64,000 bases of DNA from UBA6522 sp965262365 (GTDB lineage: Bacteria > Pseudomonadota > Gammaproteobacteria > Steroidobacterales > Rariloculaceae). The notes under the pieces are model-generated. The model saw only the letters and a list, made by a program, of their open reading frames with translations. It did not search any database and was not told the DNA's origin. The stretch is from assembly GCA_965262365.1 (NCBI GenBank), contig OZ253541.1, positions 3,534,001 to 3,598,000 on the forward strand. The letters are read 5' to 3'. Of this stretch, positions 25,243 through 35,098 are shown piece after piece. Position 1 is the first letter of the stretch; each line of letters opens with the position of its first letter. The position numbers and the translations under genes are program-made.

Positions 25243-25764
25243 CCTTTTGTATTAATTATTTTTATTTTGACTCTGTCCTGTTTTCGGCGCGTCGGTTTTC
25301 AGCTATGTTGATGTGATTTGACGGATCGATCCGAGGCGGGCGCGGCGCCCGCTACAGGTGGGAATGATCTTGATCGTGGTTCTTGAGATACCGGTCCCCA
25401 TTGCGCAGATTGCGGCGCTCTGCGTGCCCGATTCTTTGCCGCAGGTGGCGGCGAGGAGGAGATGGGAAAATCGAAGATCTCGCCGAAAAATTCGAAATTC
25501 CCGACATTTTGGTCGATATGAAGGCGCCCGAGTGCGCTGCAATTGGATTCAATCCGCTTTCATTTTGCTTACTCGTTGAAAACGGAACATTGGATCATAT
25601 CGATAATCACGGCGTAACTAACTGATAAATAGACGTATTATTGTTAGATGAACATGTGGGTCTCCAAGTAGTTGTCATTGCCCGCTAAAGTTCGCCCGCC
25701 ATCCCTGGCGGGCTCTCATCGGGGCGCTGCGCTCCGGCTGCTACCAACCGGAGCGACAGTTGTT

Positions 25765-25785
25765 GGGCGGGATTCGCACCCGCCC
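25765..25785 (-). terminator. Hairpin just after murA
   Basis: CCCGCCC and GGGCGGG can pair around a 7-base loop, 20 bp beyond the murA stop on the minus strand. A second perfect 7-bp stem (GCCCGCC/GGCGGGC) lies at 25694-25713. Neither is followed by a U-tract in the murA direction, so termination by this hairpin alone is uncertain. Confidence 0.3.
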
Positions 25786-25805
25786 CCCCCAATCTATAGT
25801 CAGCG

Positions 25806-27065
25806 CTATCCCCGCAACCGCCTGATCCGAGCCCCGAGCTGCGAGAGTTTTTCCTCGATGCGCTCATAGCCGCGATCGATATGGTAGATGCGATCGATTA
25901 CCGTGCGGCCGGACGCTGCCAGTCCCGCAAGGACCAGGGATGCCGAGGCGCGCAGATCGGTGGCCATGACCGGTGCGCCGGTGAGATCGGTCACGCCGCG
26001 GCTTATGACGGTATTCCCCTCGACGCTGAGGTCGGCGCCCATGCGCTGCAGTTCCAGGGCGTGGGTGAAGCGGTTCTCGAACACCGTTTCAGTGATCACC
26101 CCGGTGCCCGTGGCGATGGCGTTGAGGGCGCAGAACTGCGCCTGCATGTCGGTCGGAAAACCGGGATAGGGCGAGGTATGCAGATCCACCGCCCGCGGGC
26201 GCTCGCCCTGCATGTCCAGTTCGATCCAGTCGGCGCCGGAAGTCACGGCGGCTCCGGCCTCGACCAGCTTGGCCGTTACCGCATCCAGGTGATCCGGGCG
26301 CGTGCGGTTGATTCGCACCCGGCCGGCGGTGATGGCTCCCGACACCAGGTAGGTTCCGCCTTCTATGCGGTCGGGCAGCACCTCGTAGTGCGCGCCGCCC
26401 AGGGTTTCGACACCCTGGATCAGGATGGTGTTGGTACCGGCACCTTCAATGACGGCACCCAATTGGACAAGAAATTCCGCGAGATCGACTATTTCCGGTT
26501 CCCTTGCCGCGTTTTCGATAACCGACTCGCCGCGGGCGAGGACGGCGGCCATCATCAGGTTCTCGGTGCCGGTGACGGTCACCGTATCGAGGACGATCCG
26601 CGCGCCTTGCAGACGCCTGGCGCGTGCACGGATGTTGCCGTTCTCGATGCCGATATCCGCTCCCATTGCGCGCAATCCCGCCACGTGAAGGTTCACGGGC
26701 CGCGCGCCGATTGCGCAGCCTCCCGGCAACGAGACATCGGCGCGGCCGTATCGCCCCAGGAGCGGGCCGAGGACCAGCACGGACGCGCGCATGGTCTTGA
26801 CCAGTTCGTAGGGCGCCTCGAACCGCTCGATTCCTGAAGGGGTCACTCCGATCCGGGAGTGCCCGTTGAAGTCGATGTCCAGGCCGATACCGCGCAGCAA
26901 CTTGACCGTCGTGTTGACGTCGTTGAGCGAGGGGATGTTCTCCAGGACCACCGGTTTTTCGGCCAGCAGCGAGGCGGCCAGGATGGGCAGAGCGGCGTTC
27001 TTGGCGCCGGAGATCCGAACCTCGCCCGACAGGCGCGGGCCGCCGATAACTTCCAGTTTATCCAA
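25806..27065 (-). CDS. murA: UDP-N-acetylglucosamine 1-carboxyvinyltransferase
   Basis: MurA transfers enolpyruvate from PEP to UDP-GlcNAc, the first committed step of peptidoglycan synthesis in the cytoplasm. The 419-residue protein is full length. It begins MDKLEVIGGPRLSGEVRISG, then AKNAALPILAASLLAEKPV. The active-site cysteine, target of fosfomycin, is seen in LPGGCAIGARPVNLH near residue 116, and the conserved RPDHLDAVTAKL and TSPYPGFPTDMQAQF follow. It lies 12 bp after the BolA-type gene, an order (bolA-like, then murA) common in gammaproteobacteria. Confidence 0.98.
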   Translation of the reverse strand: MDKLEVIGGPRLSGEVRISGAKNAALPILAASLLAEKPVVLENIPSLNDVNTTVKLLRGIGLDIDFNGHSRIGVTPSGIERFEAPYELVKTMRASVLVLGPLLGRYGRADVSLPGGCAIGARPVNLHVAGLRAMGADIGIENGNIRARARRLQGARIVLDTVTVTGTENLMMAAVLARGESVIENAAREPEIVDLAEFLVQLGAVIEGAGTNTILIQGVETLGGAHYEVLPDRIEGGTYLVSGAITAGRVRINRTRPDHLDAVTAKLVEAGAAVTSGADWIELDMQGERPRAVDLHTSPYPGFPTDMQAQFCALNAIATGTGVITETVFENRFTHALELQRMGADLSVEGNTVISRGVTDLTGAPVMATDLRASASLVLAGLAASGRTVIDRIYHIDRGYERIEEKLSQLGARIRRLRG

Positions 27066-27077
27066 GTCCGCGACCCG

Positions 27078-27326
27078 CTAGGGCGTTTTGGCGCTATCCC
27101 GCCATTCCTCCGGGGTGAAGGTCCTGAGCGCCAGCGCGTGAATCTCGCCTCCGACGCGATCGCCCAGGGTCGCGTAAACCCGCTGGTGGCGGCGGACACT
27201 GCGAAGACCGGCAAATTCCTCAGCGACGACCAGCGCCTCGTAGTGGCCCTGACCGTCCGTGCGGACCTCGGCCCTGGCGCCGGGTAGCCCGGCTTCAATC
27301 AATTTCGAAATTTCTCTTGGATCCAT
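27078..27326 (-). CDS. ibaG: BolA family protein, IbaG type
   Basis: An 82-residue member of the BolA/IbaG family, small proteins that act with monothiol glutaredoxins in iron-sulfur metabolism and respond to acid stress. The family core is clear: VRTDGQGHYEALVVAEEFAG, then SVRRHQRVYATLGDRVGGEI and HALALRTFTPEEW. The conserved histidine of RRHQRVY is present. The gene sits directly upstream of murA as ibaG does in E. coli. Its start region faces the divergent kdsD gene, separated by 103 bp that must hold both promoters. Confidence 0.9.
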   Translation of the reverse strand: MDPREISKLIEAGLPGARAEVRTDGQGHYEALVVAEEFAGLRSVRRHQRVYATLGDRVGGEIHALALRTFTPEEWRDSAKTP

Positions 27327-27429
27327 GGGTGATCAATGTATCGCAGGTCTAAAGAGCGCACAGTCTACCCCAGCAACGGCAGGAGCCAAACCGGTCGGGC
27401 TCTTGCTGCGGGCTGGTAGAATTGCAACC

Positions 27430-28416
27430 ATGGTCGAGAATCCCGTCGACGCCCTCGCTACGGCACGCCGCGTGCTTGAAATCGAATCCGATGCGATTCG
27501 GGCCCTCGTTCCGCGGCTGGGTGAGCCGGTGCTCGTGGCCTGCAGAATCTGCATTGAGGCGCAGCGCAACCAGGCCCGGATCGTGGTCATCGGCCTGGGC
27601 AAGTCCGGACACGTGGGCAGCAAGATCGCCGCCACCCTGGCGAGCACCGGGTCGCCGGCGTTCTTTGTTCATGCCGGCGAAGCGGGGCATGGCGACATGG
27701 GGATGATCACCGGCCAGGATGTGATTCTGGCGATCTCCAATTCCGGCGAAACCCAGGAGATCGCCTTTCTGCTGCCGCGGATCAAGCGGCTCGGCCTTCC
27801 GTTGATCGCCATGACGGGGAACCCCCGCTCCACCCTCGCCCGGGCCGCTTCGGTCAACCTGGACATCAGCGTGGCCGAGGAAGCCTGTCCCCTCAACCTC
27901 GCGCCCACCGCAAGCACCACCGCGGCGCTGGCCATGGGAGACGCGCTGGCCATCGTGCTGCTGGAGCAGCGAGGGTTCCGGGAGGAGGACTTCGCCGGTT
28001 TTCACCCCGGCGGAGTGCTCGGCAGGCGGCTGCTGGTGCGGGTACGGGACATCATGCACGAGGGCGACGGCATTCCCAGCGTGACGCTCAATACCTCCGT
28101 AAGCGAAGGCCTCCTGGAAATGTCACGGAAGAATCTGGGCATCACGGCGGTGGTCGACGACGACGGCAAGCTCTGCGGCGTGTTCACCGACGGCGACCTG
28201 CGCAGGACGCTGGACCGGCGCATCGATATCCACGATACCCCCATCGGCGACGTCATGACCCGGGGCGGAAAAACCATCCACCGGGATGACCTGGCGGCCC
28301 AGGCCGTACGCCTGATGGAAGACCACGGGATCACCGCGCTGCTGGTGCTCGACGAGGAGGAAAAACCGGTAGGCGCGTTGAACGTCCACGACGTATTTCG
28401 AGCTGGAGTAGTGTAG
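27430..28416 (+). CDS. kdsD: Arabinose-5-phosphate isomerase
   Basis: KdsD converts ribulose 5-phosphate to arabinose 5-phosphate, the first step toward KDO of lipopolysaccharide. The 328-residue protein has a SIS sugar-isomerase domain at about residues 40-180 (VVIGLGKSGHVGSKIAATLA, TGSPAFFVHAGEAGHGDMGM, ISNSGETQEI) followed by two CBS domains (from VRDIMHEGDGIP and from IGDVMTRGGKT). ATG 27430 fits the family start (VENPVDALATARRVLEIESD); the frame is open upstream but not family-like. It shares one base with the kdsC start. The mla transport genes that often lie between the bolA-murA pair and kdsD are absent. Confidence 0.96.
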   Translation: MVENPVDALATARRVLEIESDAIRALVPRLGEPVLVACRICIEAQRNQARIVVIGLGKSGHVGSKIAATLASTGSPAFFVHAGEAGHGDMGMITGQDVILAISNSGETQEIAFLLPRIKRLGLPLIAMTGNPRSTLARAASVNLDISVAEEACPLNLAPTASTTAALAMGDALAIVLLEQRGFREEDFAGFHPGGVLGRRLLVRVRDIMHEGDGIPSVTLNTSVSEGLLEMSRKNLGITAVVDDDGKLCGVFTDGDLRRTLDRRIDIHDTPIGDVMTRGGKTIHRDDLAAQAVRLMEDHGITALLVLDEEEKPVGALNVHDVFRAGVV

Positions 28417-28907
28417 TGACTCCAGATACGCTGGAACGCGCCCGCAAGATCCGGTTGCTGGTTCTGGACGTGGATGGCGTGCTCACGGACGGTGGTCTGT
28501 ACTACGGGGCGGGCGGTGAGTCGTTGCAGCGGTTCCATGTTCATGACGGAGCGGGGATCAAGGCGGTCATGGCGGCCGGGATCGCGGTGGCGGTGATTTC
28601 CGCGCGCCGGACGCCGGCGGTGACGGCAAGGATGAAGGAACTCGGCGTCGAGGCTGTTTTCCAAGGTGAAGGGAACAAACTTGAAGCGATGACCGGACTT
28701 GCTGAAAACATGGGCATCGGCCTGGACGCAGTCGCCTGCATCGGCGACGACACGACCGATGTGTCCATGATGCGCCGGGCCGGGCTGGCGATCGCCGTTG
28801 CCGACGCGCGGGCACCGGCGGTCGAGGTTTCTCATTATCGAACTTCGGCGCGAGGAGGCCACGGCGCCGTGCGTGAAGCGTGCGACATGTTGCTGCTGGC
28901 GCGTTGA
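28416..28907 (+). CDS. kdsC: KDO 8-phosphate phosphatase
   Basis: KdsC removes phosphate from KDO 8-phosphate. The 163-residue protein is a HAD-family C0-type phosphatase: nucleophile motif LVLDVDGVLTDGGLYYG near residues 15-31, then HDGAGIKAVMAAGIAVAVIS, SARRTPAV and the Mg-binding CIGDDTTDVSMM near residue 110. The start is GTG 28416, overlapping the last base of the kdsD stop. It lies in the kdsD-kdsC-lptC-lptA-lptB block that supplies KDO and moves LPS. Confidence 0.96.
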   Translation: MTPDTLERARKIRLLVLDVDGVLTDGGLYYGAGGESLQRFHVHDGAGIKAVMAAGIAVAVISARRTPAVTARMKELGVEAVFQGEGNKLEAMTGLAENMGIGLDAVACIGDDTTDVSMMRRAGLAIAVADARAPAVEVSHYRTSARGGHGAVREACDMLLLAR

Positions 28908-28911
28908 CAGC

Positions 28912-29484
28912 ATGACACGGCCATTTCAACGCCGGGAATTGTTTGCGCTTGGCGCGCTGACCGCCATCGCCATGCTCACCTGGCTCTGGAGCCGGCAGGG
29001 CATCGAAGACGAAGATCCCATGGGTCCGGTGGGTGCTGCCGCGCCGGGATACTACCTCCACGGCGCATCGATATTGGGGACGGATGAGGAGGGACGGGCG
29101 TTGTTTCAGGTACAAGCCGCCCGTGCCGAAGAACTGCCTGCGGAGAAGCGCCTGCTGCTGAGCGACGTTGCCGTCAGCTACCAACCGGAAACCGATGTCC
29201 CCTGGGTGCTCACGGCGACGGAAGGCCAGGCATTTCTGGAGGAGACGTACCTGGATTTCAGCGGCGAAGTCGAACTGACCAGGAATGAGCAGTCGGATTC
29301 CGGGCCGACGGCGATCCGCACCTCGTCGCTGCGGCTCGAGCCCGCGACTTTCGACGTGTACACCGACGGCCCCGTGATTCTCTATTTCGGCACCCGACGT
29401 CTGGATGCCGTCGGGCTGAGCGCAAATTTGAAGGCTGAGCGCATGGCGCTAGAATCGAGCATACATGGTGAATTCGGTCCATAG
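28912..29484 (+). CDS. lptC: LPS export protein LptC
   Basis: LptC is the bitopic inner-membrane protein that passes LPS from LptB2FG to LptA. The 190-residue sequence has one membrane span near residues 9-26 (ELFALGALTAIAMLTWLW), followed by a periplasmic beta-jellyroll domain (GYYLHGASILGTDEEGRALF, YLDFSGEVELTRN, IRTSSLRLEPATFDVYTDGP). ATG 28912 starts 4 bp after the kdsC stop. The 3' end overlaps lptA by 20 bp, so the genes are co-transcribed. Confidence 0.93.
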   Translation: MTRPFQRRELFALGALTAIAMLTWLWSRQGIEDEDPMGPVGAAAPGYYLHGASILGTDEEGRALFQVQAARAEELPAEKRLLLSDVAVSYQPETDVPWVLTATEGQAFLEETYLDFSGEVELTRNEQSDSGPTAIRTSSLRLEPATFDVYTDGPVILYFGTRRLDAVGLSANLKAERMALESSIHGEFGP

Positions 29485-30087
29485 ATACTGGCTGGCATTC
29501 CTTGGCGAGAGCCACGGGCTGCTATGGGCGTTGATACTTGCCCCGGCAGTTGCCCTGGCCCAGGACGAAAACCTGCGCGTCTCGCTGGACGCCGAGTGGT
29601 CATCCTTCGACAGGCAGTCCAACACCATGATGTTCCGGGGACTGCGCATCGCCCAGGGCGACTTCATGATCGAAGCCGACGAAGCGGTGGCTTCCGATCT
29701 GGATTTCGACAGGAGCGAGTGGGAATTCAGCGGCAACGTACGCATCGGTCTGGACACCGCGGTGATCGAATCGTCCCGGGCGGAGGTGGTATTCGAAACC
29801 CACGATTTACTGGTCGTGGAGTTACAGGGTGATCCGGCCGAATTCCGGGACCGGAACACCGAGCTCGGGGACCCGATAACCGGCGGTGCTGAAGTGTTGC
29901 GCTACGAGAGCGCTGAACGGACGTTGCGGATGACCGGGGGAGCCTGGCTAAGCGAGGGTCCCAACGAGTTTACGGGCTGCGACCTGATCTACGATATCGA
30001 CGAAAAGAAAATCACCTCCGGCTCCTCCGAGTGCGGCGAGCCGGTCGTCATCACGATATTGCCCCCCTCGGACGATGCCGATACACC

Positions 30088-30091
<4 letters not shown>
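29465..30091 (+). CDS. lptA: LPS transport periplasmic protein LptA
   Basis: LptA forms the periplasmic bridge for LPS between LptC and LptD. The 208-residue precursor has a signal peptide (LLWALILAPAVALAQ, cleavage likely after ALA near residue 32). The mature part has the OstA/LptA fold: WSSFDRQSNTMMFRGLRIAQ, FMIEADEAVASDLDFD and WEFSGNVRIGLDTAVIESS. The start lies inside lptC and the stop overlaps the lptB start (ATGA). It is somewhat longer than the E. coli protein (185) owing to a C-terminal tail. Confidence 0.9.
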
Positions 30092-30813
<722 letters not shown>

Positions 30814-30822
30814 CCGACCGCC

Positions 30823-32250
30823 ATGTTGAAACAGGCACTCAAACTCAGGGCAGCGCAGCAGCTGACCATGACGCCGCACCTGCAGCAGGCGATTCGCCTT
30901 TTGCTCCTGCCCATCGCCGATCTGCACGCAGAAATACAGCACGCACTGGACGAGAACGTGATGCTGGAGGCCGAACCGCCGGACGTTGAAGTGTCCGCCG
31001 AACCGGAACAGCCGGCGGATCCCTTTGAGGCCGCTTCCGACGCGTCCGCGGACGACGATTCCATGGGCGAGTGGACCGAAACCGCCGGTCCGGGAGACGC
31101 ACCGGTGAACCCGGCACCGGAAGGTCTGTTCGACTACGCGGACCACTCGGACGAGACGCTGAAGGGCCACTTGCTATGGCAGCTTGAGCTCGAAAATCTG
31201 GACGCGCGCACGACCGCGATCGGTCAGGCCGTCATCGACGCCATCAATGACGATGGCTATATGACCGATGACACCGTTGCGATCCAGGCGACCCTTGCAC
31301 CGGACGTGGTGGCAGACGAGGACGAGGTCGAGGTGGCGATCCAGCTCGTTCAGCGCCTGGACCCCGCGGGCGTCGGCGCCCGCTCGATCAGCGAATCCGT
31401 ACTCCTGCAATTGGCGCAGCTCGATCCCTCCACCCCGTGTCTCGTGCTGGCCCGAACCGTAGCCGCCGAACACCTGGAACTCGTCGCGGAGCGTCAGACG
31501 AACGAGCTCAAGCGACAATTGCAGGCATCCGAGGCAGAGGTGGAAGAAGCCTTGCTGTTGGTGCGGGCGTGCCACCCGCGTCCCGGAGCGGCGATCTATG
31601 CGCCGGCGGCCGAGTACTCGATTCCGGATGTCTTCGTACGCCGCAGTGACAACAAGTGGATCGTGGAACTGAACGCCTCGGTCACACCCTTTCTGCGGGT
31701 CAACCAGTCCTACGCCGGCTCGCTGGGTCGCGACGAACGGTTCAGCGTATTGCGCGCCCAGTTACAGGAGGCGAAGTGGCTTGTCCGCAGCCTCGAGATT
31801 CGCAACGAAACGCTGTTGAAGGTGGCCGAGGCCATTGTCGAGCGCCAGACAGACTTTCTCGATCACGGCGAGGAGTTCATGCGTCCCATGGTGCTTCGCG
31901 ACATTGCCGAAGCCATCGGCATGCACGAATCCACGGTGTCGAGGGTCACCGCCAACAAGCACATGCATACGCCGCGCGGTATCATCGAGTTCAGGTACTT
32001 CTTTTCAAGTCATGTCGACGGGGACGACGGAGAGCTCTCATCGACTGCCGTACGCGCAATGATCCGTCGGCTGATTGTCGGCGAGGTGGCCGAAAAACCG
32101 CTGAGCGACAACCAGATTTCCAACATCCTGGCGAAGGACGGCATCAAGGTTGCGCGCAGAACTGTGGCGAAGTATCGGGATTCAATGAATATCCCGACTT
32201 CAACCGAAAGGAAACGGACCAGAACGGTCCAGGAGTGGAAGCGGGCCTGA
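30823..32250 (+). CDS. rpoN: RNA polymerase sigma-54 factor
   Basis: RpoN directs transcription from -24/-12 promoters with the help of AAA+ activators. The 475-residue protein has the glutamine-rich region I (LRAAQQLTMTPHLQQAIRLL), an acidic region II (residues 55-105), the core-binding domain, the helix-turn-helix (LRDIAEAIGMHESTVSRVTA near residue 365) and the RpoN box (ARRTVAKYRD near 447). All expected parts are there. It is in its common place between lptB and hpf. No -24/-12 promoter was identified in the window with confidence. Confidence 0.97.
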   Translation: MLKQALKLRAAQQLTMTPHLQQAIRLLLLPIADLHAEIQHALDENVMLEAEPPDVEVSAEPEQPADPFEAASDASADDDSMGEWTETAGPGDAPVNPAPEGLFDYADHSDETLKGHLLWQLELENLDARTTAIGQAVIDAINDDGYMTDDTVAIQATLAPDVVADEDEVEVAIQLVQRLDPAGVGARSISESVLLQLAQLDPSTPCLVLARTVAAEHLELVAERQTNELKRQLQASEAEVEEALLLVRACHPRPGAAIYAPAAEYSIPDVFVRRSDNKWIVELNASVTPFLRVNQSYAGSLGRDERFSVLRAQLQEAKWLVRSLEIRNETLLKVAEAIVERQTDFLDHGEEFMRPMVLRDIAEAIGMHESTVSRVTANKHMHTPRGIIEFRYFFSSHVDGDDGELSSTAVRAMIRRLIVGEVAEKPLSDNQISNILAKDGIKVARRTVAKYRDSMNIPTSTERKRTRTVQEWKRA

Positions 32251-32268
32251 ACGGCCAAGGAGACAAAT

Positions 32269-32589
32269 ATGCAGCTGAATATCACCGGTCATCATGTGGA
32301 CGTCAGCCCGGCGGTTCGCCGCCACGTCAGTTCCAAACTCGCTCGAATCGAGCGCCATTTTGACCACGTGATCGATGTTCACTGCATCCTTACAACCGAA
32401 AAACTGTCGTATCGCGCGGAGGCGACCGTTCACCTGGATGGCGGCACCCTTCACGCCGATGCCGTTGCCGAGAGCATGTATGCGGCGATCGACGGCCTCA
32501 TCGACAAGCTTGACCGTCAGGTGAAGAAACACAAGGAGAAGCAGATCGACCGCCTCAGCAAACGCGCCGCGAGGCGCCGTTACGGGTAG
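32269..32589 (+). CDS. hpf: Ribosome hibernation promoting factor
   Basis: HPF binds the 30S subunit and helps form inactive 100S ribosomes in stationary phase. The 106-residue short-form protein begins MQLNITGHHVDVSPAVRRHV and contains LARIERHFDHVIDVHCILTT, VHLDGGTLHADAVAESMYAA and IDGLIDKLDRQVKKHKEKQ. A strong ribosome-binding site (AAGGAG) lies 6 bp before the ATG. It follows rpoN by 18 bp, as in other gammaproteobacteria. Confidence 0.95.
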   Translation: MQLNITGHHVDVSPAVRRHVSSKLARIERHFDHVIDVHCILTTEKLSYRAEATVHLDGGTLHADAVAESMYAAIDGLIDKLDRQVKKHKEKQIDRLSKRAARRRYG

Positions 32590-32628
32590 TTACCCGCTGA
32601 ATTGTGGTCGCCGCCAGGGGGAGAAACG

Positions 32629-33480
32629 ATGCGGCTGGTAGTCCTGAGCGGACTTTCCGGGTCCGGGAAAAGCGTCGCCCTCAATGCGCTTGAGGACGCC
32701 GGGCACTACTGCATCGACAACATTCCCATCGCGCTGTTGCAGTCGTTCGTGGACGAGACGCTGCCGCAACAGGACCCCACATTCAGCAACGTCGCGCTGT
32801 GCGCCGACGCCCGCAACGCCGCCGATATCCCGCGCCTGCCGTTGCTGGTGCAGGAAATGCGAAAGGCCGGCATCGCCTGCGAGGTCATCTTCCTGCAGGC
32901 CGACGAAGACGTACTGTTATCGCGCTTCAGCGAGACCCGGCGCAAGCACCCGCTGACCACCGAACGGGTGAGCCTGACCGAGGCGCTCGAACAGGAGTCT
33001 CAGTTGCTTGCGCCCATCGTCGATATCGCGGATCTGGTGGTGGATACCAGCGCGATGAACGTCCACCAGCTACGGGACCTGATCGGCAATCGGGTCGCCA
33101 GCCGCGCCGAAGGCAAATTGTCCATATTGCTGGAGTCGTTTGGATTCAAGCGTGGACTTCCGGCCGACGCGGACTTTGTCTTTGACGTACGCTGCCTGCC
33201 CAACCCGTACTGGGAACCGGAGCTTCGTTCATTGACGGGACTCGACCGCCCGGTGCGCGAGTACTTTGAGAAACAGCCGCAGGTCCGCGCGATGGTGGAC
33301 GACATCGCCGAGTTCCTGCATCGTTGGGTTCCGCGCTTCAAGGACTCCCAGCGCGCGTATCTGACGGTGGCGATCGGCTGCACCGGCGGCCGTCACCGGT
33401 CAGTCTACGTGGCCGAAGCCATTGCGGAAAGATTGCTGTCCACGGACAGCTTGCAGACCAAGCACCACGGGTTATCCTGA
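32629..33480 (+). CDS. rapZ: RNase adapter protein RapZ
   Basis: RapZ is a nucleotide-binding adapter that, in E. coli, presents the small RNA GlmZ to RNase E and so controls glucosamine-6-phosphate synthesis. The 283-residue protein begins with Walker A VVLSGLSGSGKSVALNALED, followed by YCIDNIPIALL, and the C-terminal RNA-binding half has VFDVRCLPNPYWEPELRSLT and IGCTGGRHRSVYVAEAIAER. ATG 32629 is chosen because an AGGGGGAG ribosome site precedes it. Usually ptsN lies between hpf and rapZ; here the gap is only 39 bp and ptsN is missing. Confidence 0.96.
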   Translation: MRLVVLSGLSGSGKSVALNALEDAGHYCIDNIPIALLQSFVDETLPQQDPTFSNVALCADARNAADIPRLPLLVQEMRKAGIACEVIFLQADEDVLLSRFSETRRKHPLTTERVSLTEALEQESQLLAPIVDIADLVVDTSAMNVHQLRDLIGNRVASRAEGKLSILLESFGFKRGLPADADFVFDVRCLPNPYWEPELRSLTGLDRPVREYFEKQPQVRAMVDDIAEFLHRWVPRFKDSQRAYLTVAIGCTGGRHRSVYVAEAIAERLLSTDSLQTKHHGLS

Positions 33481-33657
33481 CCCGTTTGCTCGCCAACTAG
33501 TTAGTCGGATTTGTGGCGGCCACCTTGGTTTTGTATGAACCCGTTGTGAACCATTGAGTCACTGCGTGCCAGCCTGACGCAGACGCTGGATCCTGTGTCA
33601 AAAATTGCCCGGTATTCTGTCCTCCCAAGCGACACCAGACAGCGTGCGAAATCGATG

Positions 33658-35049
33658 CTACGCAACCTCAACCACCTGCATCTGGGTGAACTGCAGCAGG
33701 CCCCAGATTCCGTTCTCGACGCCTATACCGGACCACTTCCAGCCGCCCATGGGCACCTGCGGCACAATATTCAGATGCTGGTTCACCCACACTGTGCCAC
33801 ATTCAAGCTCCCTACCGACTTCAGCTGCGCGCTTCGAATCTGCGCTCCAGACGGAAGCCGCGAGCCCGAACATGCCAGCATTGGCCCGATTGATTGCATC
33901 GTCGACGTCACAGTATGACAACAGCGGCAAGGCTGGGCCGAACTGTTCTTCCGCTACAAGACGCGCGTCGTCGGACAAATCCGTGATAATGGTGGGTTCT
34001 ATAAAGTATCCGCGCTCCCCAAGCCGCGCGCCCCCGGCGGCAATGCGTCCGCCTTGGTCACGGGCGTCGTTGATCAGATCAAGTACGCGTTCGAACTGTC
34101 GGTCGTTATTGACGGGACCCAGGTCGGTGGACTCGTCGAGACCGTTTCCGATTTTCACCGAGCCGGCAATCCGGACGAATTCATCCGCATACCTGGCGTA
34201 GCGCTTCTCTGGCACAAAAACCCGCTTGATCGCGACACACACCTGGCCGCTGTTTTCGAACGCGGCCTGGAATAGGCGTTCGGAAATCGCCTCGGGGTCC
34301 GCGTCAGGAAGCACGACAGCCGGATCGTTGCCGCCAAGTTCAAGTGTGACGCGTTTCAGATCAGGAGCAGCCGCTACGGCGACGGATTTTCCGGTCGCGA
34401 TGGATCCGGTGAATGCGATCTTGCGCACACCCGGGTGGATAGTCATCCACGCCCCAAGTTCGTCACCGCCCGAAACGATGTTGAGCACGCCTCTGGGCAT
34501 CACGTCCTTGAGCAATTCCGCCATTCTGAGCGTCGCCAACGGCGTAAACGGGGATGGCTTGAGCACCATCGTGTTGCCTGCCAGCAGCGCAGGGGCAATC
34601 TTCCAGACCGCCGTGATGACAGGATAGTTCCAGGGGATGATCGCTGCCACGACGCCTAGTGGCCGATAGTGCACCGCGACACTCTGTTGTCCGGCGACGT
34701 CTATGGTCTGACAAGGAAACTCGAGTTCAGACGTGAATTCGAACCAGCGCGCTGATCCCCCGATCTCGCCCTTCGCTTTCGCTAGCGGCTTGCCCTGTTC
34801 AAGTGTCAGGATCCGGGACAGCTCATCCGCATTCTCCCGGAGCACGGCAGCCGAACGGCGCAGCACGTTGCGACGCTTCTCAGCATCGCGTCGCCAGCCA
34901 GGAAATGCGGATTGCGCTGCTCGCACGGCCCGATCGAGGTCCGCCTGGGAGCACTCAGGCGCGGTGCCGAACTCGGTTTCGTCAGCCGGGTTGAGGACGC
35001 CGAAATGTTCGGCCCCGGCAACCAACTCGCCGTCGATCAACATCTTCAT
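33658..35049 (-). CDS. NAD(P)-dependent aldehyde dehydrogenase
   Basis: A 463-residue member of the aldehyde dehydrogenase superfamily, which oxidises aldehydes to acids in the cytoplasm. Seen are IIPWNYPVITAVWKIAPALL, NTMVLKPSPFTPLA, the coenzyme loop FTGSIATGKSV, catalytic Glu in LELGGNDPAVVLPDAD and catalytic Cys in NSGQVCVAIKR. ATG 35049 has a good ribosome site (AGGAG, 5-6 bp before); an upstream ATG at 35091 has none. It follows the glutamine-synthetase-like gene after 49 bp in the same direction. In gamma-glutamylated amine pathways such as the Puu route, an enzyme of this family oxidises the gamma-glutamyl aldehyde, so a linked role is likely. Confidence 0.93.
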   Translation of the reverse strand: MKMLIDGELVAGAEHFGVLNPADETEFGTAPECSQADLDRAVRAAQSAFPGWRRDAEKRRNVLRRSAAVLRENADELSRILTLEQGKPLAKAKGEIGGSARWFEFTSELEFPCQTIDVAGQQSVAVHYRPLGVVAAIIPWNYPVITAVWKIAPALLAGNTMVLKPSPFTPLATLRMAELLKDVMPRGVLNIVSGGDELGAWMTIHPGVRKIAFTGSIATGKSVAVAAAPDLKRVTLELGGNDPAVVLPDADPEAISERLFQAAFENSGQVCVAIKRVFVPEKRYARYADEFVRIAGSVKIGNGLDESTDLGPVNNDRQFERVLDLINDARDQGGRIAAGGARLGERGYFIEPTIITDLSDDARLVAEEQFGPALPLLSYCDVDDAINRANAGMFGLAASVWSADSKRAAEVGRELECGTVWVNQHLNIVPQVPMGGWKWSGIGVENGIWGLLQFTQMQVVEVA

Positions 35050-35098
35050 CTTGTACTCCTGCCGAACCGTGGCCTCGGCGTAGCGGATCATTCGACCG

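Larger units (their letters stand above)
24936..25805. other. Gene-poor region between the IS element and murA
   Basis: No gene is convincingly supported in these 870 bp. A minus-strand frame at 25193-24981 ends MKRGFRPSRRATGDPIKAFQ then RELRREAIQQLLAPAGR, which looks protein-like and could be the end of a truncated gene, but I do not recognise it. A set of three 10-bp tandem repeats lies at 25213-25242 beside an A/T-rich run. A further A/T-rich stretch at 25450-25640 has only short frames. Two hairpins lie near the end of murA. Confidence 0.4.

Noticed and set aside
25760..25795. Minus-strand GCGGGTGCGAATCCCGC resembling a tRNA or tmRNA T arm
   Set aside because: The bases where the rest of the RNA should lie are the coding end of murA, and the loop has a mismatch at an invariant position; treated as a hairpin after murA.
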